From assembly GCA_964016875.1 (NCBI GenBank), contig OZ024719.1:29238679-29302678 (forward strand): a DNA stretch of 64,000 bases, given 5' to 3'. The translations under genes were made by a program, and so were the position numbers. The notes beneath the pieces are model-generated. The model was not told where the DNA came from. It worked only from the letters and a program-made list of their open reading frames with translations, and did no database searches. Every line of letters starts with the position of its first letter. Position 1 is the stretch's first letter. Shown here one piece after another: positions 24,011 to 36,074 of this stretch. This stretch comes from Fallopia convolvulus (lineage: Eukaryota > Streptophyta > Magnoliopsida > Caryophyllales > Polygonaceae).

Positions 24011-24651
24011 TATGTGTTACTCGATCTCTACTTATTTCTTTGAAACTTTTGTGCTTTCATTGCATAGATTGAGTAATGCCATGTTTGATTGAGAGCTTGA
24101 ACTTGAGCATCAATGGTGGATTTGCATGATTTGTGAAATTGAGCTTTAAAGTTGTTTATGCATGCTTAGATCCATTTAGAACTTCGGTTAGGGATGTTTG
24201 ATGGTTGAATTTGAAATTTAAGTGCATGATAGAGTGATTTGGGTTGATTTGAGGTTAGAGTCGAAGCATGAACTAGGTCGAGATCGACATGCCCAGGAGA
24301 GTCGGGCCCGAGTTGTGGAAGTCGGTCCAACAAGTCGGACCGAGGTTGAGTAAGTCGAGCCCGACATAGATTCGAAGTCGATCCTTGTTGTTTTTGCTTT
24401 CTTCTTGTGATATCATGTGGATTCATGTGTTTCATTGTTGGCTATAGCCTAATCATGATGTAGTATGATCATTTGCTTAGCCATTGTTAGAAGATATCCA
24501 TGATGGTTCATGTTGGATTGAGATGCATGTGTGTTTAGAAACTAAGTATGGGGTTCCCCTTATGTTGAAGTGTTGTTGTGTGTTGATGAGTGCTTTTGTT
24601 GAGTTGTATGGAGTTTATCTTGGACCCTTTTGTTTGGTTGGATGTGTGTAG
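24011..24651 (+). other. Putative 5'-UTR intron of the ORF-1-like gene
   Basis: Donor CCG|GTATGT at 24,011 and acceptor TGTGTGTAG|GTACC ending at 24,651, 641 bp. The exon after the acceptor begins GTACCATGG, placing the start codon 5 nt downstream. Element C has the same donor (CCG|GTATG) and acceptor type (TTTTGTAG|GTCCACATGG) with a 578-bp interval. Confidence 0.5.
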
Positions 24652-24656
24652 GTACC

Positions 24657-26321
24657 ATGGAGACTAGAGCTTCATCATCTCATGCGGAAAGGCCAAGGAA
24701 GAAGTCCAAGCAGTCAAGGAAAGAGCCAAAGTTGGATGATGTCTATTTGGAGGATGATGAGCAAGTGGAGAGTTATGCAAGATATATGGCGCTTGAGCAT
24801 CACACAAGGTGGCTTGATTGGGAAGCCATGAGGAAGATGGACATGGATCAAGCTCTTCCACGGTGCTACTCCCACATCGGTCTCAATGGGATGCTAAGGT
24901 GGGACAACACCCACTACCCCGCCCTCACCTCGGAATTCATGGCCACGTTCGAATGCACTTATGATAATGTGGAGGATGAGGAAGGGGAGATCACTTTCCA
25001 ATTGGACAATGAGGACCACAATCTCACTCTTAGGGATTTGGCTACCTACTTCGGGTTTCCATGCCCAAGAGAAGAGACCGGCGTCAACAATGAGAAGGTG
25101 AACCAAGTGTGGCGTCATGTGGCCGGGAAGAGCGAGATGAGAAAGGGCGCCTCCACAACCGAGATTGCTAGCCCTCTTTTTCGGGTCATGGTGCGAGTTT
25201 TGGGATGTGCAATCTATGCTCGTCATGAGTTGAGCAAGCCGATGAAGGAAGAGATTATGTTGCTCCATGAGATGCTCTTCAACACCGAGAAGCCCATGAA
25301 CCTTGCATGGGAGTGGGTCAAGATGGTGCGAGACTTCCAAAGCTCCTCTTGGATCTACTTCGGCGGGATGATAGCAAGGCTCGCCATGCGTCTTGGAGTT
25401 GATCTCAACAAGTATTCTCCGGCTCCGAATGGTGTTGAGTACATGAACATGAAGTATTTCAAGAAGGCCAACATCATCAAGGAGAAGCTCTACATGATTT
25501 TCTTGGCCCCTCACTCAAACTATGATGGTGTGTCGATTCGGTTGGTGCACAACCTCTATGATCTTTCTCGATATCAAAATTGGTACCAAGTGTGGGCCGG
25601 CAAGACACACTCATTTGGTGACCCCGAAGGTGCAAGAGAGGGGCGGCGATAACAACCTCAACACATTCGGTTTACCTCCCCTCCATCTTCACCGGATTCC
25701 GACCAAGACAACTTTGTGTTTGCACCTCGTGGGGAAGACATGGACGTCGATCAAGAGCAAAATGAAGAAGATGAGCGCTTCCAAGGCTTGATGGCCAACC
25801 TCCGAGCCACGCACCAAGCTCCAACACTGGTGGACCGAGGTACACACCACGTCGGGCCCGACTTCCCTCAATGTCGGTCCAGTTCATTCTATGGTGATGA
25901 GGTCCCGAGGCATTATGAGCATGGAGAAGGGAGCGGTACAAGGCAAGAGCAAGCTCAAGGTGGTGGTTATGAAGGCTATGCCCAATGGTACGGTCCGGGA
26001 ATGGTGTTTCCCGAGCGACAACAAACGGTGGACATGTCCTTCTTGGCCAACCAAATAGCCCATCTCCAACTTCAACAAGAGAATGTTCTCCAAGAGGTCC
26101 ATCAAGTGAATCTCCAACAACAACAAATGTACCACCAACAACAACAATTGCTTCAACAACAAAGTGCTTTCCAAGTTAGCCAACAAGAGATGAACCGAGC
26201 CCTCGGCTACACTAGGCGAGAGGTGGAGGAGCTTAGAGAGGTGGAAGATCAAAGGTGGCGGGTCCAAGATAGCTTCAACACATGGATGAGCGGGAACTTC
26301 CCTTCCTGTGAGGACCAATGA
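24657..26321 (+). pseudogene. Athila ORF-1-like gene of element B, one in-frame stop
   Basis: ATG at 24,657 lies in a good context (ACCATGG) right after a splice acceptor. The first 331 codons resemble the plant Athila ORF-1 / putative plant transposon protein family: a basic N-terminus (RPRKKSKQSRK, possible nuclear signal), LTSEFMATFE, ITFQLDNEDHNLTLRDLATYFGFP, and SPLFRVMVRVLGCAIYARHELSKP. TAA at 25,650-25,652 interrupts the frame. The same frame continues to 26,321 with a repeat-word linker and a Gln-rich coiled coil (LQQENVLQEVHQVNLQQQQ). A single base change could produce the stop. The molecular function is unknown; the element keeps it in place of RT and integrase. Element C has a homologue with the same plan. 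Confidence 0.75.
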
Positions 26322-28197
26322 ACGCGCCCGGACCCTCAACTCCAACCACCCCCACAAGACTTCTACCAAGAGCAAGTGTATGAGAGGGAGCGGCAAGCAA
26401 GGCTCCAAAGAGGACGTAGACGTGACAACCCCTTCGATAGATCCTAAACATGCCATTAAAGAATAAGAAATTGTGAGCTCTTCATACTCTTCTCTCTTGC
26501 TTTTAAGTTTTGGTTTCCTTGTTTGATGGGGACATCAAAATTTTAAGTATGGGGTAGGGGTAAGTGTGTTCATGATTTCACTTGCTTATGTTTGTTTGTT
26601 ATTTTGAGGATATTTGTTTTTTGTTTCTAGTTTGTGTTTGGGATGTTTGCTTCTTGGTTTGTGGTTTGATGAAAGACATGGATGATTAATTTGGTTTTGA
26701 ATGGATGAGTCTTTGTTTTTGGTTTTAGAGAAATTTTTGCAAAAAAATCCAAAAAAAAAAATTGAAAAATAGTGTTAAAAACAACAAAAAGATTTGGTGT
26801 TTTGTAGGTTTTGGACTAGAAATTCCCATCTTAGATTGCCAAAATAAAAGCTAATGATGATGTGAGCATGTAAATTCCTTTGCATATTTTCGAATGGTTT
26901 AGCCTCTAAAAAAGATGTTGCTTTTGATGTGATCATGATATCTTGCTTGTTTTATTGAACATGTGAGTTCTAGGATGAGTTCTTATGCAACTAAGTATGA
27001 GTGACCCTTGTGAGATTGATTTTTGGCCATTTTAGGGATTCTTGTTCATATTTGCATATCCCTCATGTTTCTTGTGTGATTAGCTCATTCATGCTTAGTA
27101 AAACTTGCTATTGCGGTGTTTATCTATTTTCCAAGACCGTCATGAGATTTGTCCTAGCATTGTCACATTGATTTTGAACTTTACTCTTCTAGTCACATAA
27201 ATGTTCCATATCCTACCATGAAGTTAATCCTTTGTTTGTAGCCCCTTTCTAGCCTAAGCCTTTGTTTGAAACTCCTCAAAAATATTATTCCTAGCCTTAT
27301 ATGACTTGACCCTTATGGGATTGGACTTTAGAAGAGAGGTTTGGATTGTATTTGAAGAGTTGAGATTCTCTTGGGTTTAAGGGCAAAGAATGGCGTTATG
27401 AATCATGTGGGTAGTGCATCTTTGTTGTGCAAAAAGAAAATGAAAACAAAGAAACAAAGAAAGAAAGAAAATGTTGGAAATGTAAAGTGGAATGAAAGCA
27501 AAGGGCTTAAGTGAAGAAAAAAGGTCCGACCGAGTTACAACCCACATCGGGCCCGATGTCATAAGAAAGTCGGTCCAAATGTAGAAAGTGTGGAAAATCC
27601 AACAAAAAGCCTAAGAGCAAAGATGAAGTGGAATATTAAGTGAAATTTTGGGTTGAAAGAAAAAATGTTAAGTCTTTTGGGTGAGTGTGAAAGTAATTGT
27701 GGAATTTTGGTGAAGTTGGTGAGAGTTTAGGTTGTTCAATCCCCATTGTAAGCACCACAAGACCAAATAATTCCCACCTTGAGAAATACCAAAAGCCCCA
27801 TTACAACCCGGCTGAATGGAACCTCTTTGAGGACCTCCATTGAGTCAAGTTCGAAATTCTTTGTGTACTTTGTATTAGGCATCTCTAGGTGGAGGAATTG
27901 GTGATATTAGCTTCAATAGTAAAGTCCTTACTTGCATGATTTTTGAGCTTGAGTGTTCATTGCTAAACCCAAACACATGATGAGTGATACACGTTCACAT
28001 ATCCCTAAAGTGAGGCTTAGTTGCATTGACTCTATTCCTTGGAACACTTAATCATGTGTGATGATGTAATCTTGCTTGAATATCAATCACTTGTGCTTAA
28101 AATGTGTTTTCATACGAGGCTTTACTTGAAGATTATGTTTCGGTCTTGCTTATATTGTTATTGCTTGAGGACAAGCAAGTTTAAGTATGGGGTATTT
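26322..28197 (+). other. 3' noncoding region of element B
   Basis: From about 26,446 it matches A (4,262-6,014) closely. An internal purine tract lies at 26,541-26,560, an A-rich run at about 27,430-27,470, family words at 27,524-27,575 and the 3' polypurine region ending at 28,197. Confidence 0.85.
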
Positions 28198-29588
28198 TGA
28201 TGTCTCTTTATTTGGTGGTATTTTCATATGTGATTTCCTTTGTAAATATGTTTCTTTTTCCCCTTTGCTTGTGTGTTTTGTTCCTTTTTAGCTTAGTTCC
28301 CGTATTTCTATGAGATTCGGAGACTATGCGCATTTTATGTGTTTTGTAGGTAATTTGGCATGAATCGAGGATCGATTTGAAGGAGGGTCGACACATGGAG
28401 CAAGGCCCGAGCTAAAGCGGGAAAGAGAGGAGCAAGCTATGAAGAAGAACAAGAGGAAAGCCAACAAGAAGAAGGTGGAACGAGGTCCGGACCGAGTTGC
28501 AACAACGTCGGGCCCGACTTGAAAGTTTCCAACCTCGGACCGACATGCACAGTAACTCGGGCCCGAGGTCCTCCGTGTCGGTCCGAGTCGGTCACCGGAC
28601 TACTTGGGCTCCAAGGCACGAAATTGTGGACTTCCACTTTTGCCCCTCATCTAATCTATAAAAGGCCCTCTTGTCTTCTAATTCGGGGGCTCTCTCACAC
28701 ACAACAACCCTCAAAAGGATACTTGGAGAGCAAGGAGGAAGGAGAGGAGGAGGAAGAGAGAGAGAATCGGCCAAGGGAGAGGAAGACTTGATAGGTTTTG
28801 TTGATAGATTAGCTTTGCTTTGTTTTGATCTTGTGGATTTTGAAATCCTTGATTGGAATTTGTGGATTGCTTTTGATTTGAATGAAACTTTGCTTTGTTT
28901 TGAGATTGATGATGTTGATTGCTTTCCCTTTTGATTTGTTTGCTTTCTTTGTTTGCCACATGGAGTAGATCTCCTTGATCTTGGGTTATGGGGGAAAACC
29001 CTAGCTAGATTTGGGCTAGAAACCCCAATTCCATAGCCTTGAGTGTTTGATCTAAGGAACCCACTCTACATAGAGCTACAATTCCTTGCGAAAGTTGGGA
29101 ATCAAGGCTTGTGATTGGCAAAGTAGCGAAAGTGAACATGTGTCAATCTCAAGACCTTGCTTCGAAGGGGATTTCTCCAAGGATCGAGGTGTAGAAGTGG
29201 TTGGAACGAGGGCAAAAGCACTCGATCCTAGTCCGATCATCACTCATTGTTTGAATTGGGGTGGAAAAGCCTTAATCTACTAGAGAAGGAACCCAAAAGA
29301 CCAAGATCTACTTTAAATCTTTGAGTTCGACAAACCCAGATATGTCGGGTCCGACTTACCCTGTGTCGGTCCTGACTTCCTCTTGTCACCAACATCGGGC
29401 CCGACGTGACCTTAGTGTAGGTCCCGACTGTTCTCTTGTTTTCCTTTGTTTTACGCTCTCCTTTCTAGCTTTCTAGTGTCTAGGCACATCAATCGAGTAG
29501 ACTTCCCGAGTGTTCGACACCCACCACGTGCTACAACGGGGTCGGGTTCTAAATTGTATCTCTAGACCCTCGCATTTCCGAGCGATCA
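28198..29588 (+). repeat. 3' LTR of element B
   Basis: 1,391 bp, the same length and termini as the 5' LTR, followed by the target duplication AGTCC at 29,589-29,593. Differences from the 5' LTR are scattered point changes. Confidence 0.95.
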
Positions 29589-29593
29589 AGTCC

Positions 29594-32480
29594 TTTCATG
29601 AATAGGTCTTCAAGGCCTATTAGCTTGGACCACTACCAAGAGGTGTTATGTTTTTTCTTGTAGTTTAGGATGTTTTCCATTTTAAGATATTTTTGCGTAA
29701 TAATTTTGACACATAGATTGTTTGGTTCAGCTAGTATTTTCAAGAGCAGTTTCATTTAGAGTGCTTGGTTCATCTCTTCTGCCTTGGCGATTCCCGCCCC
29801 ACCATGCGCGGGTGGGCGGCAAATGGAGTTCCAACTAATGAGGGGCTTGTAGTTGTGATCCTTGTTCCAGAAGAATTTTTTATTGATTTGGTCAAGTTCT
29901 TGTAAGGTAGCTTGGGGTAGCATAAAGGATTGCATAATGTAGTTGGGTTGTGCTGATAGATTTGCTTTAATTTGGGTTTTATGTCCCTCTTGGAATAGAG
30001 TGTTTGATTTCCATTTTGCAAGTTGGGATCTGGTCCGCATAATTAGTAGTTTAAAGGTGTTTTGTGTTACTTTGCCATTGATTATTGGGGATCCAAGGTA
30101 TTTGTCCAACGCAACCGTGTTTGTGATTTGGAGAATCTGTTTGATTTGTTCCTTAGTTGTATTACTTCTGTTTTTGGTGACCTGGAAGGCGTATTTGTGG
30201 AAGTTGACCTTCTGGCCAGATACCTGGCAATAGTTGCCGATAATTTCTTTTATGTTTTTACATGAAGTGGTATTCGCTTTAGCAAAGTTGATGATATCAT
30301 CGGCGAAAGCGAGGAATGGGATTTTTGTTCCATTTCTAGTGATTTGGACCCCGATTCCACTTTTGGGGTTAGTGCTTTGCAAGTGAAGTTGTCTTGCAAG
30401 AATTTCGGATGCGAGAATGAATAGGTAAGGTGATAGGGGATCTCCCTATCTAATTGCCCTTTTGGGGAAGAATTGTTCTGTTGGCCCGTTATTGACCAAC
30501 ACAAAGAAAGAAACCGTTTCGACGCATTATCGGATCCAGCCCAAGAATTTATCGTTAAAACCAAATTTGTGTAGGCCAATTGCTAGGAAGTCCCAACTAA
30601 TTCGGTCATATGCTTTTTCCATGTCTAGTTTGACAGCAATCCATCCCTCCCAACCTTATTTTTTCCGGAAGGAATGGAAAATCTCGAGCGCGATAAGGTT
30701 ATTATCGTGGATACTTCGGTTCTAGACGAATGCCCCTTGCATCGGATGTATGAGCTTGTTTAATAGGTTTTTCAGGCGGTTTGTTAGGATTTTTTATATA
30801 ACTTTGTATATTGTGTTGCATAAGCTTATTGGCCTATAATGGTTGGTGGAGCTGGGAATTTTGCATTTTAGTAGTAGGGATATAAATGTGTGGTTTATTT
30901 GTTTTAAGAGTTTTCTGGTGCGGAAGAAACTTTTAATGGCCCTTATCACATCCGAACCTAAAATGTGCCAATACTTCTTATAAAATCATGTTGGCATACC
31001 GTCCGGGCCAGGAGATTTATCGTCCCCAATGTCAAATAAGGCCTTCTTGATTTCATTGTTTGATACAGGTTTGGTAAGTTCTAAGTAGTCTTCATCGGTA
31101 ACTTCTTAATGGATGGTTTGTGTCATGTTTTGGACCTTTCCATGGTTAATTTCCAATTCCCGAAAACGGTTATGGATGTCACGTTTAATTTCCTTTCTGA
31201 TGTTTTCAATACCCGTAATTTGTGTAGCTTCTGATGTACGGATTTCTTTAATGTTGGTTCTGTTCCTTTGCCCAATGGCAATCCAGTGGAAATATTTTGT
31301 GTTCTTATCATTTAGTTTAATGTGGGTGCTTTTGACCCTTTTTCCAATACGAGTTGTGAAAGTCCAGGAGACATGTCCGCTTTCTCAAAAGTCGTTCTTT
31401 CTTTTGAAGGAGTACCACATTGTTGTGTTCAATTATATCCTTCTGGATCTGAATGAAGTTTTCATCAAGTTTTTTAATTTGTTCGAATATATTGTCGAAC
31501 GTTTGTTTTTTCCATGCCTTGGCTTTTGCTTTGAGAAGTTGTGTTTTTTTCACCAGATTGAACATATGGGATCCTCTAGCGTTGTGTCTCCAGGCTTGTT
31601 TGATAACGTTTTGAAAATCTTTTCTAGATGTCCACATCATTTCAAATTTAAATGGTTTTGCTTTAAATGCGATCCCCTTGGGGAGATAACAAGATATTGG
31701 GCAATGGTCCGAAGAGAAGAAAGCGTCGTTTTTCGTTGCTATGGACGGGAACCATTGAATGATGTGTGGAATTATCAAGATTTTTGGATTTTATCCATGC
31801 ATATTTATTCCCTATTGTGGGGATGTTGCACATGTCGTAATCATTTTTGAAATTAATGAGTCGCTCGAAACTCGAATGGGTCGGGTTCGCACCCCCTACT
31901 TTTTCGTTTGGGTGTTGGATCTCGTTAAGGTCACCCATAAGTAAACATGGGTGGTTGCAATTTTGTATAAATTCCTTCAAAGTGTTCCAGAAATGGTCTT
32001 TTTCTTGCGGCTTGGGAGGCACATATGCAAATATTAGGATTATTTTCCTTTTTGTTTCAAGGTTCTCGTAGAGGAATCCAACAAAGCGACAGTCTTTGTG
32101 GTTGGTTTGAATTGTTTCATTCGAGAGGGGTGCACTCCTCTAAAGGACTCATATACCGCCCCTAAAGGCGGATTCAGACTAAAGCGACATATCCGTTTGC
32201 AGGGATAAATTCCACGGATTCGAACCCCGCCTTTTGCCACCCATTATCAGGTATAGACTAGGCTTTGGTTTCCATAAGAGCAATGAGGGTAATGCGTTCA
32301 ATGCGGCAGAATGTGTTAACCTCCGTCCAAAAGGATTTGCGTTTGATGCCCCTACAGTTCCATGTGCAAACTTTCATAGGCAACCGATTATGTTGTGCCT
32401 TTTGGCCTTGGGTGGAGTTGCTCCTATACTTTTGTTTCTTCGTTTTATATAGCTTGTGAACTACGGGGTAGTTATACATA
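29594..32480 (-). pseudogene. LINE (L1-type) ORF2, N-terminal half: endonuclease and reverse transcriptase
   Basis: Reading downward: an apurinic-type endonuclease starting at MKVCTWNCRG (ATG at 32,377), with GDLNE near 31,950 and SDHCPIS near 31,705. A connecting helical region (about 31,320-31,600) follows, then reverse transcriptase with RQGDPLSP-like GDPLSPYLFILASE near 30,420 and the catalytic FADD (in LAFADDI) near 30,295. It then continues to 29,594, where element B interrupts it. Many stops and frameshifts show it is dead. The 5' end is uncertain; no ORF1 with a zinc knuckle was recognised upstream, so the copy may be 5'-truncated between 32,480 and about 32,900. Confidence 0.87.
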
Positions 32481-33334
32481 ATTTTTTATAATTGTATATG
32501 CTTACGACATTATGTGTTGTGCTTTTTTTTTCTGGTTAATTAGCATTGTGTTTCTCCACAAACTACGTGGGTTACGATTAATTAATTTGTTTTTGGGATT
32601 TAAGAACGGTGCTTTTCTAAAGTTCTCCAAGGCATGGAAAAATTGGGTGTCAAATTCAATTCTTTTAATGATACATTTAGGGTTTATGGCCCTTGTTGTG
32701 CTTCTATATTTTGTGGGATGCCTTAAACAATTAGGATTAATCCCTTTTCTCTTTTTTATGTAACTATTCCAATTTTTATTTTTATCTTGTTTTGGTTCGA
32801 TTTTCTCGAGACCTCGCCCCTTCTGGCTTTACCACATCTTCCATGGATTTTACCTCCCTTATTATCGGTTTGATTGTTGGACACTTTCACCTACGATAGG
32901 CTGCAAAATATATTATTTCTCAAGGATCAAATGCACATTTCTCATTTCTCACTAATACAACTAGATCTAGACAAACTTACATTGAGATTTCTCCTAGGAA
33001 GAGTTAGTAGACAACTTCAATAGTGACAACATATCATCAATCATGCATTCTATACCAAAAGCATGTCATAAAAAATCAATTCCACTTCTAAATTAGCCTT
33101 TTTTTGATAACTTATAAACCACAAGCTCAAAGCATCACAATACATCAATAAGCAACCATTTTTCTTTGAAAAATAAACAAAAAGTGAGTAATAATAGTTC
33201 ATAACATCAAAACCATCAAAAATCACCCAGAAAAAACCCATAAATACTTCCATTACTCAAAATCAAATCCTGGAATCCTAGGAAATAAAAATCAACATTA
33301 GAAAATCCTATAACTTTATGCATACCTTCTTCTG
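32481..33334. other. no gene recognised
   Basis: AT-rich. The first 400 bp may be the LINE's 5' region (a Lys/Arg/Gly-rich minus-strand reading near 32,780-32,890), but this is weak. Confidence 0.3.
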
Positions 33335-33803
33335 TTTGTTTCTCCATAGAATTTATGAACAATCAGTGATTTCGAGAATTCTATCGGGGGAGAAGATTTG
33401 TGTGAGTGAATTTTGAACACCGTACATCGTTTGAGGGGGAGAAGATATGTGTAAGGGAGAAGAAGAGTCAAAAGAAGAAGCGTTGAATGTTCAATTTTTG
33501 GGTTGAGGGTATTTTTGTCTCATGCGTGAAATTACACTATAATCATCTTTTGGGCCATAGAATTTATGAACAATCATCTTTTGTTTCTCCATAGAATTTA
33601 TGAACAATCAGTGATTTCGAGAATTCTATCGGGGGAGAAGATTTGTGTGAGTGAATTTTGAACACCGTACATCGTTTGAGGGGGAGAAGATATGTGTAAG
33701 GGAGAAGAAGAGTCAAAAGAAGAAGCGTTGAATGTTCAATTTTTGGGTTGAGGGTATTTTTGTCTCATGCGTGAAATTACACTATAATCATCTTTTGGGC
33801 CAT
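33335..33803 (+). repeat. Recent 245-bp tandem duplication
   Basis: Unit 1 (33,335-33,579) and unit 2 (33,580 to about 33,803) both begin TTTGTTTCTCCATAGAATTT and are nearly identical throughout. A partial copy of the unit's start lies at the junction (33,558-33,577). Confidence 0.9.
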
Positions 33804-36074
33804 AAAAAAATCAGTCCCCATTTCTTTTCTTTTTTATTGAATAAAAATGTTATAATCTTGACCGTCCGTGTGTTCAATCCGACGCTCCAAATTTGCTCAC
33901 GGTTTTTACGGTAGCAATAACGTGCATCCGAGCTTGACTCAGTAATAGTAATTAATAAATAGATTATCATAGTGTTGCATTTCTCTAATTATAGTTAAAA
34001 TTATTTAATAAAAGTATTAATTTGGAATGACAGATACCATGTCAACTAAATTCCTATGAAGGGCTAGTCAAATGCAGAATCATCAATCTAAAGCCAGATT
34101 GAGGGCTTTAGAACTTGTAACCCTAACCTTAGAACCCCACGAACAGCCAAGCAAATGACATCCAGCTTCAATCCCCCTCAGCAGTTGATCTCAAACAAAT
34201 AACAAAAGATCGAACCAGAGTAATGATGTAGGGGGCAAGAATACAGTTAATGGAATGTATGAAATGTCAAAAAGGAGCCACAATAATGCTCGAATCTAAG
34301 GAATCCAAAAGGCCAAAAGGCTAGATAGCTAGCTCACTGTGAAGAGGCAGCAGTAGTAGCCTTTTGGCTGAAAGCTGATTTTGTCTTCCATTAAAACCAA
34401 AAGCAGCAGATTTGCAATCCATAATTGCATACATGGAAGGGCCTATCAAAAACCATGAACAAGTACACCATTTCATAGCCCAAATATGGTCATTACACAA
34501 ATTGTCCAGTACAAAATGTCTGGGTATGAAAACTAAGTACAATGGAAAATTCCTACTTAACCATACATCAAGGGCATGAAAACTAATGCACAAAGGTGAA
34601 AGCAGCTATACCGAGTATCAACTAGCCTAGAATGACATGATCAGCTTTCAATTTAGGTCCCATAATGATGTCAAATCAGGCGCAATTGCACAAGCATTGA
34701 AGGCAAAGGTGATTGTGTCCACAAGATAGTATTAGATGAGGGGAAGGGCATTAACAAAACACCCAAAAATGGCATAATCCTGCTTTATAGGTAGCACAAG
34801 TGCTTTGATTCTTCACAAAATATGGCAAGTAGTCGGAATTCAATCAGTCATCATTGGCGCTTCTAAACGGGCTCTGTTGAAGAGTTACTCTCCACCCTTT
34901 TCTAAAGATAAACTTTATCCCACAACCAATTGCTTCCAAGGCATTGGGTCAAGGTTTGAATGCTAATCAGTGGCAATGAATACAAGTGGACCAAAAAATC
35001 ACCAAACAAGGAAAAGGATGTCACCAGCAGAATAACATGCTATAATCACCATAACTTTAACTAGTCAAGTTGCCATCAAAAATATGAACAAGAATTAGCA
35101 TAATCATTCTCATAGTCATCCACTAAACAACATATCATGATTCATTGCAAGTTTACTCTATCTGCACTAGCTGCCCATGCCCATGTAGAAATTGAATTAG
35201 CAATGATTAATCTATGCTCCTACTTCCTAATCAACAAAATTTTCCCTCCCTTTAACCTTGGCATGCATGTACACGCACCTAATGAAGGTAAAATTAGCTA
35301 ATAGAATATTTCTACTTGAGCTGCGAGAATGCTACAAATACCCTCACATAATGTATAATACTAGTACTGTCTCTTATAACAAAAATATACCTCCTTTGTT
35401 TCAACATTACATGTAACATACGGTGTATTGGTAGCATATCTCATAGCAGATGATCCAGACTGAATGTTGAGAGTACCGACTAATAGAAGTGTTCAAAGTT
35501 TCTTTCGTGGAGTAGACCTACAAGCACAACACATGACAATCACTTTTCTAAATGACTGGATGAGTTCTAATCAAGAATATTGATCACTACTTTAAGAATC
35601 ATTCAGAAGCACCCATATAGTGGATGATGGAAAGGGCAAGGATTTAGACCAGTGAAAAATGCCAGACCGTAAGGGTACCAGGGCCCACAAATCTGACTCC
35701 GCGAAACAACTTCAAGCCTTGAGCTTGCCATTTGATGTAGGGGCCAAAAACAAAGCTCGCTCCACAACTCTGAATATCAGCATCAACTTCAAAGGCTTAA
35801 GCAGAAGTGTCATGAAAGGTCCCACAGTAGAAATGAGTACTTAATATGGCAATACTATACATCAGTTTAAGGAGGTAAGTCAAAAATATCCTTCTCAGTT
35901 AACTGTTGGAAAAGTACCCAACAATGTCTGAAACATCACTTTCTCTTCAAGAAGAAAAGGCAATTTCTCCCCTTTAAATTCACTTCAAGATCATTGAATC
36001 TCTTCACCCTTGTACGCTTGCCACTTTCAGGATCATTGCCTCACAAACACCTTCTCTCTTCACAAGAAAAAAAA
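33804..36074. other. Upstream flank of the CKX gene; no other gene recognised
   Basis: About 2.2 kb of non-repetitive-looking DNA with scattered short frames, none convincing. The last few hundred bases presumably contain the CKX promoter and 5' UTR; a TATA box could not be assigned with confidence. Confidence 0.4.

Larger units (their letters stand above)
18923..29588 (+). mobile_element. Complete non-autonomous Athila-type element B (10,666 bp)
   Basis: LTRs of exactly 1,391 bp (18,923-20,313 and 28,198-29,588) start TGA and end GATCA. They are flanked by the target duplication AGTCC (18,918-18,922 and 29,589-29,593). By eye the LTRs differ at roughly 25-30 positions (about 2%), implying a fairly recent insertion. 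Order: LTR, tRNA-Asp primer site, gag-protease, hairpin, internal promoter and intron, Athila ORF-1-like gene, purine tracts, LTR. No reverse transcriptase, RNase H or integrase is present, so it would need enzymes from a relative. It split a LINE. Confidence 0.95.

Noticed and set aside
24894..25514. 206-codon minus-strand open frame
   Set aside because: Antisense to the ORF-1-like gene of B, with no recognisable domain; it reflects the codon usage of the sense gene.
31113..31850. 245-codon plus-strand open frame
   Set aside because: Antisense to the LINE endonuclease/RT coding strand; Phe/Cys-rich composition is typical of a reverse reading.
32200..32240. tRNA-like B box (GGTTCGAATCC, minus strand)
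   Set aside because: It encodes part of the LINE endonuclease region in frame, and no A box or cloverleaf could be drawn around it.
35994..36074. N-terminal extension of CKX
   Set aside because: The in-frame extension starts at TTG without an ATG; the ATG at 36,075 is followed by a plausible signal peptide.
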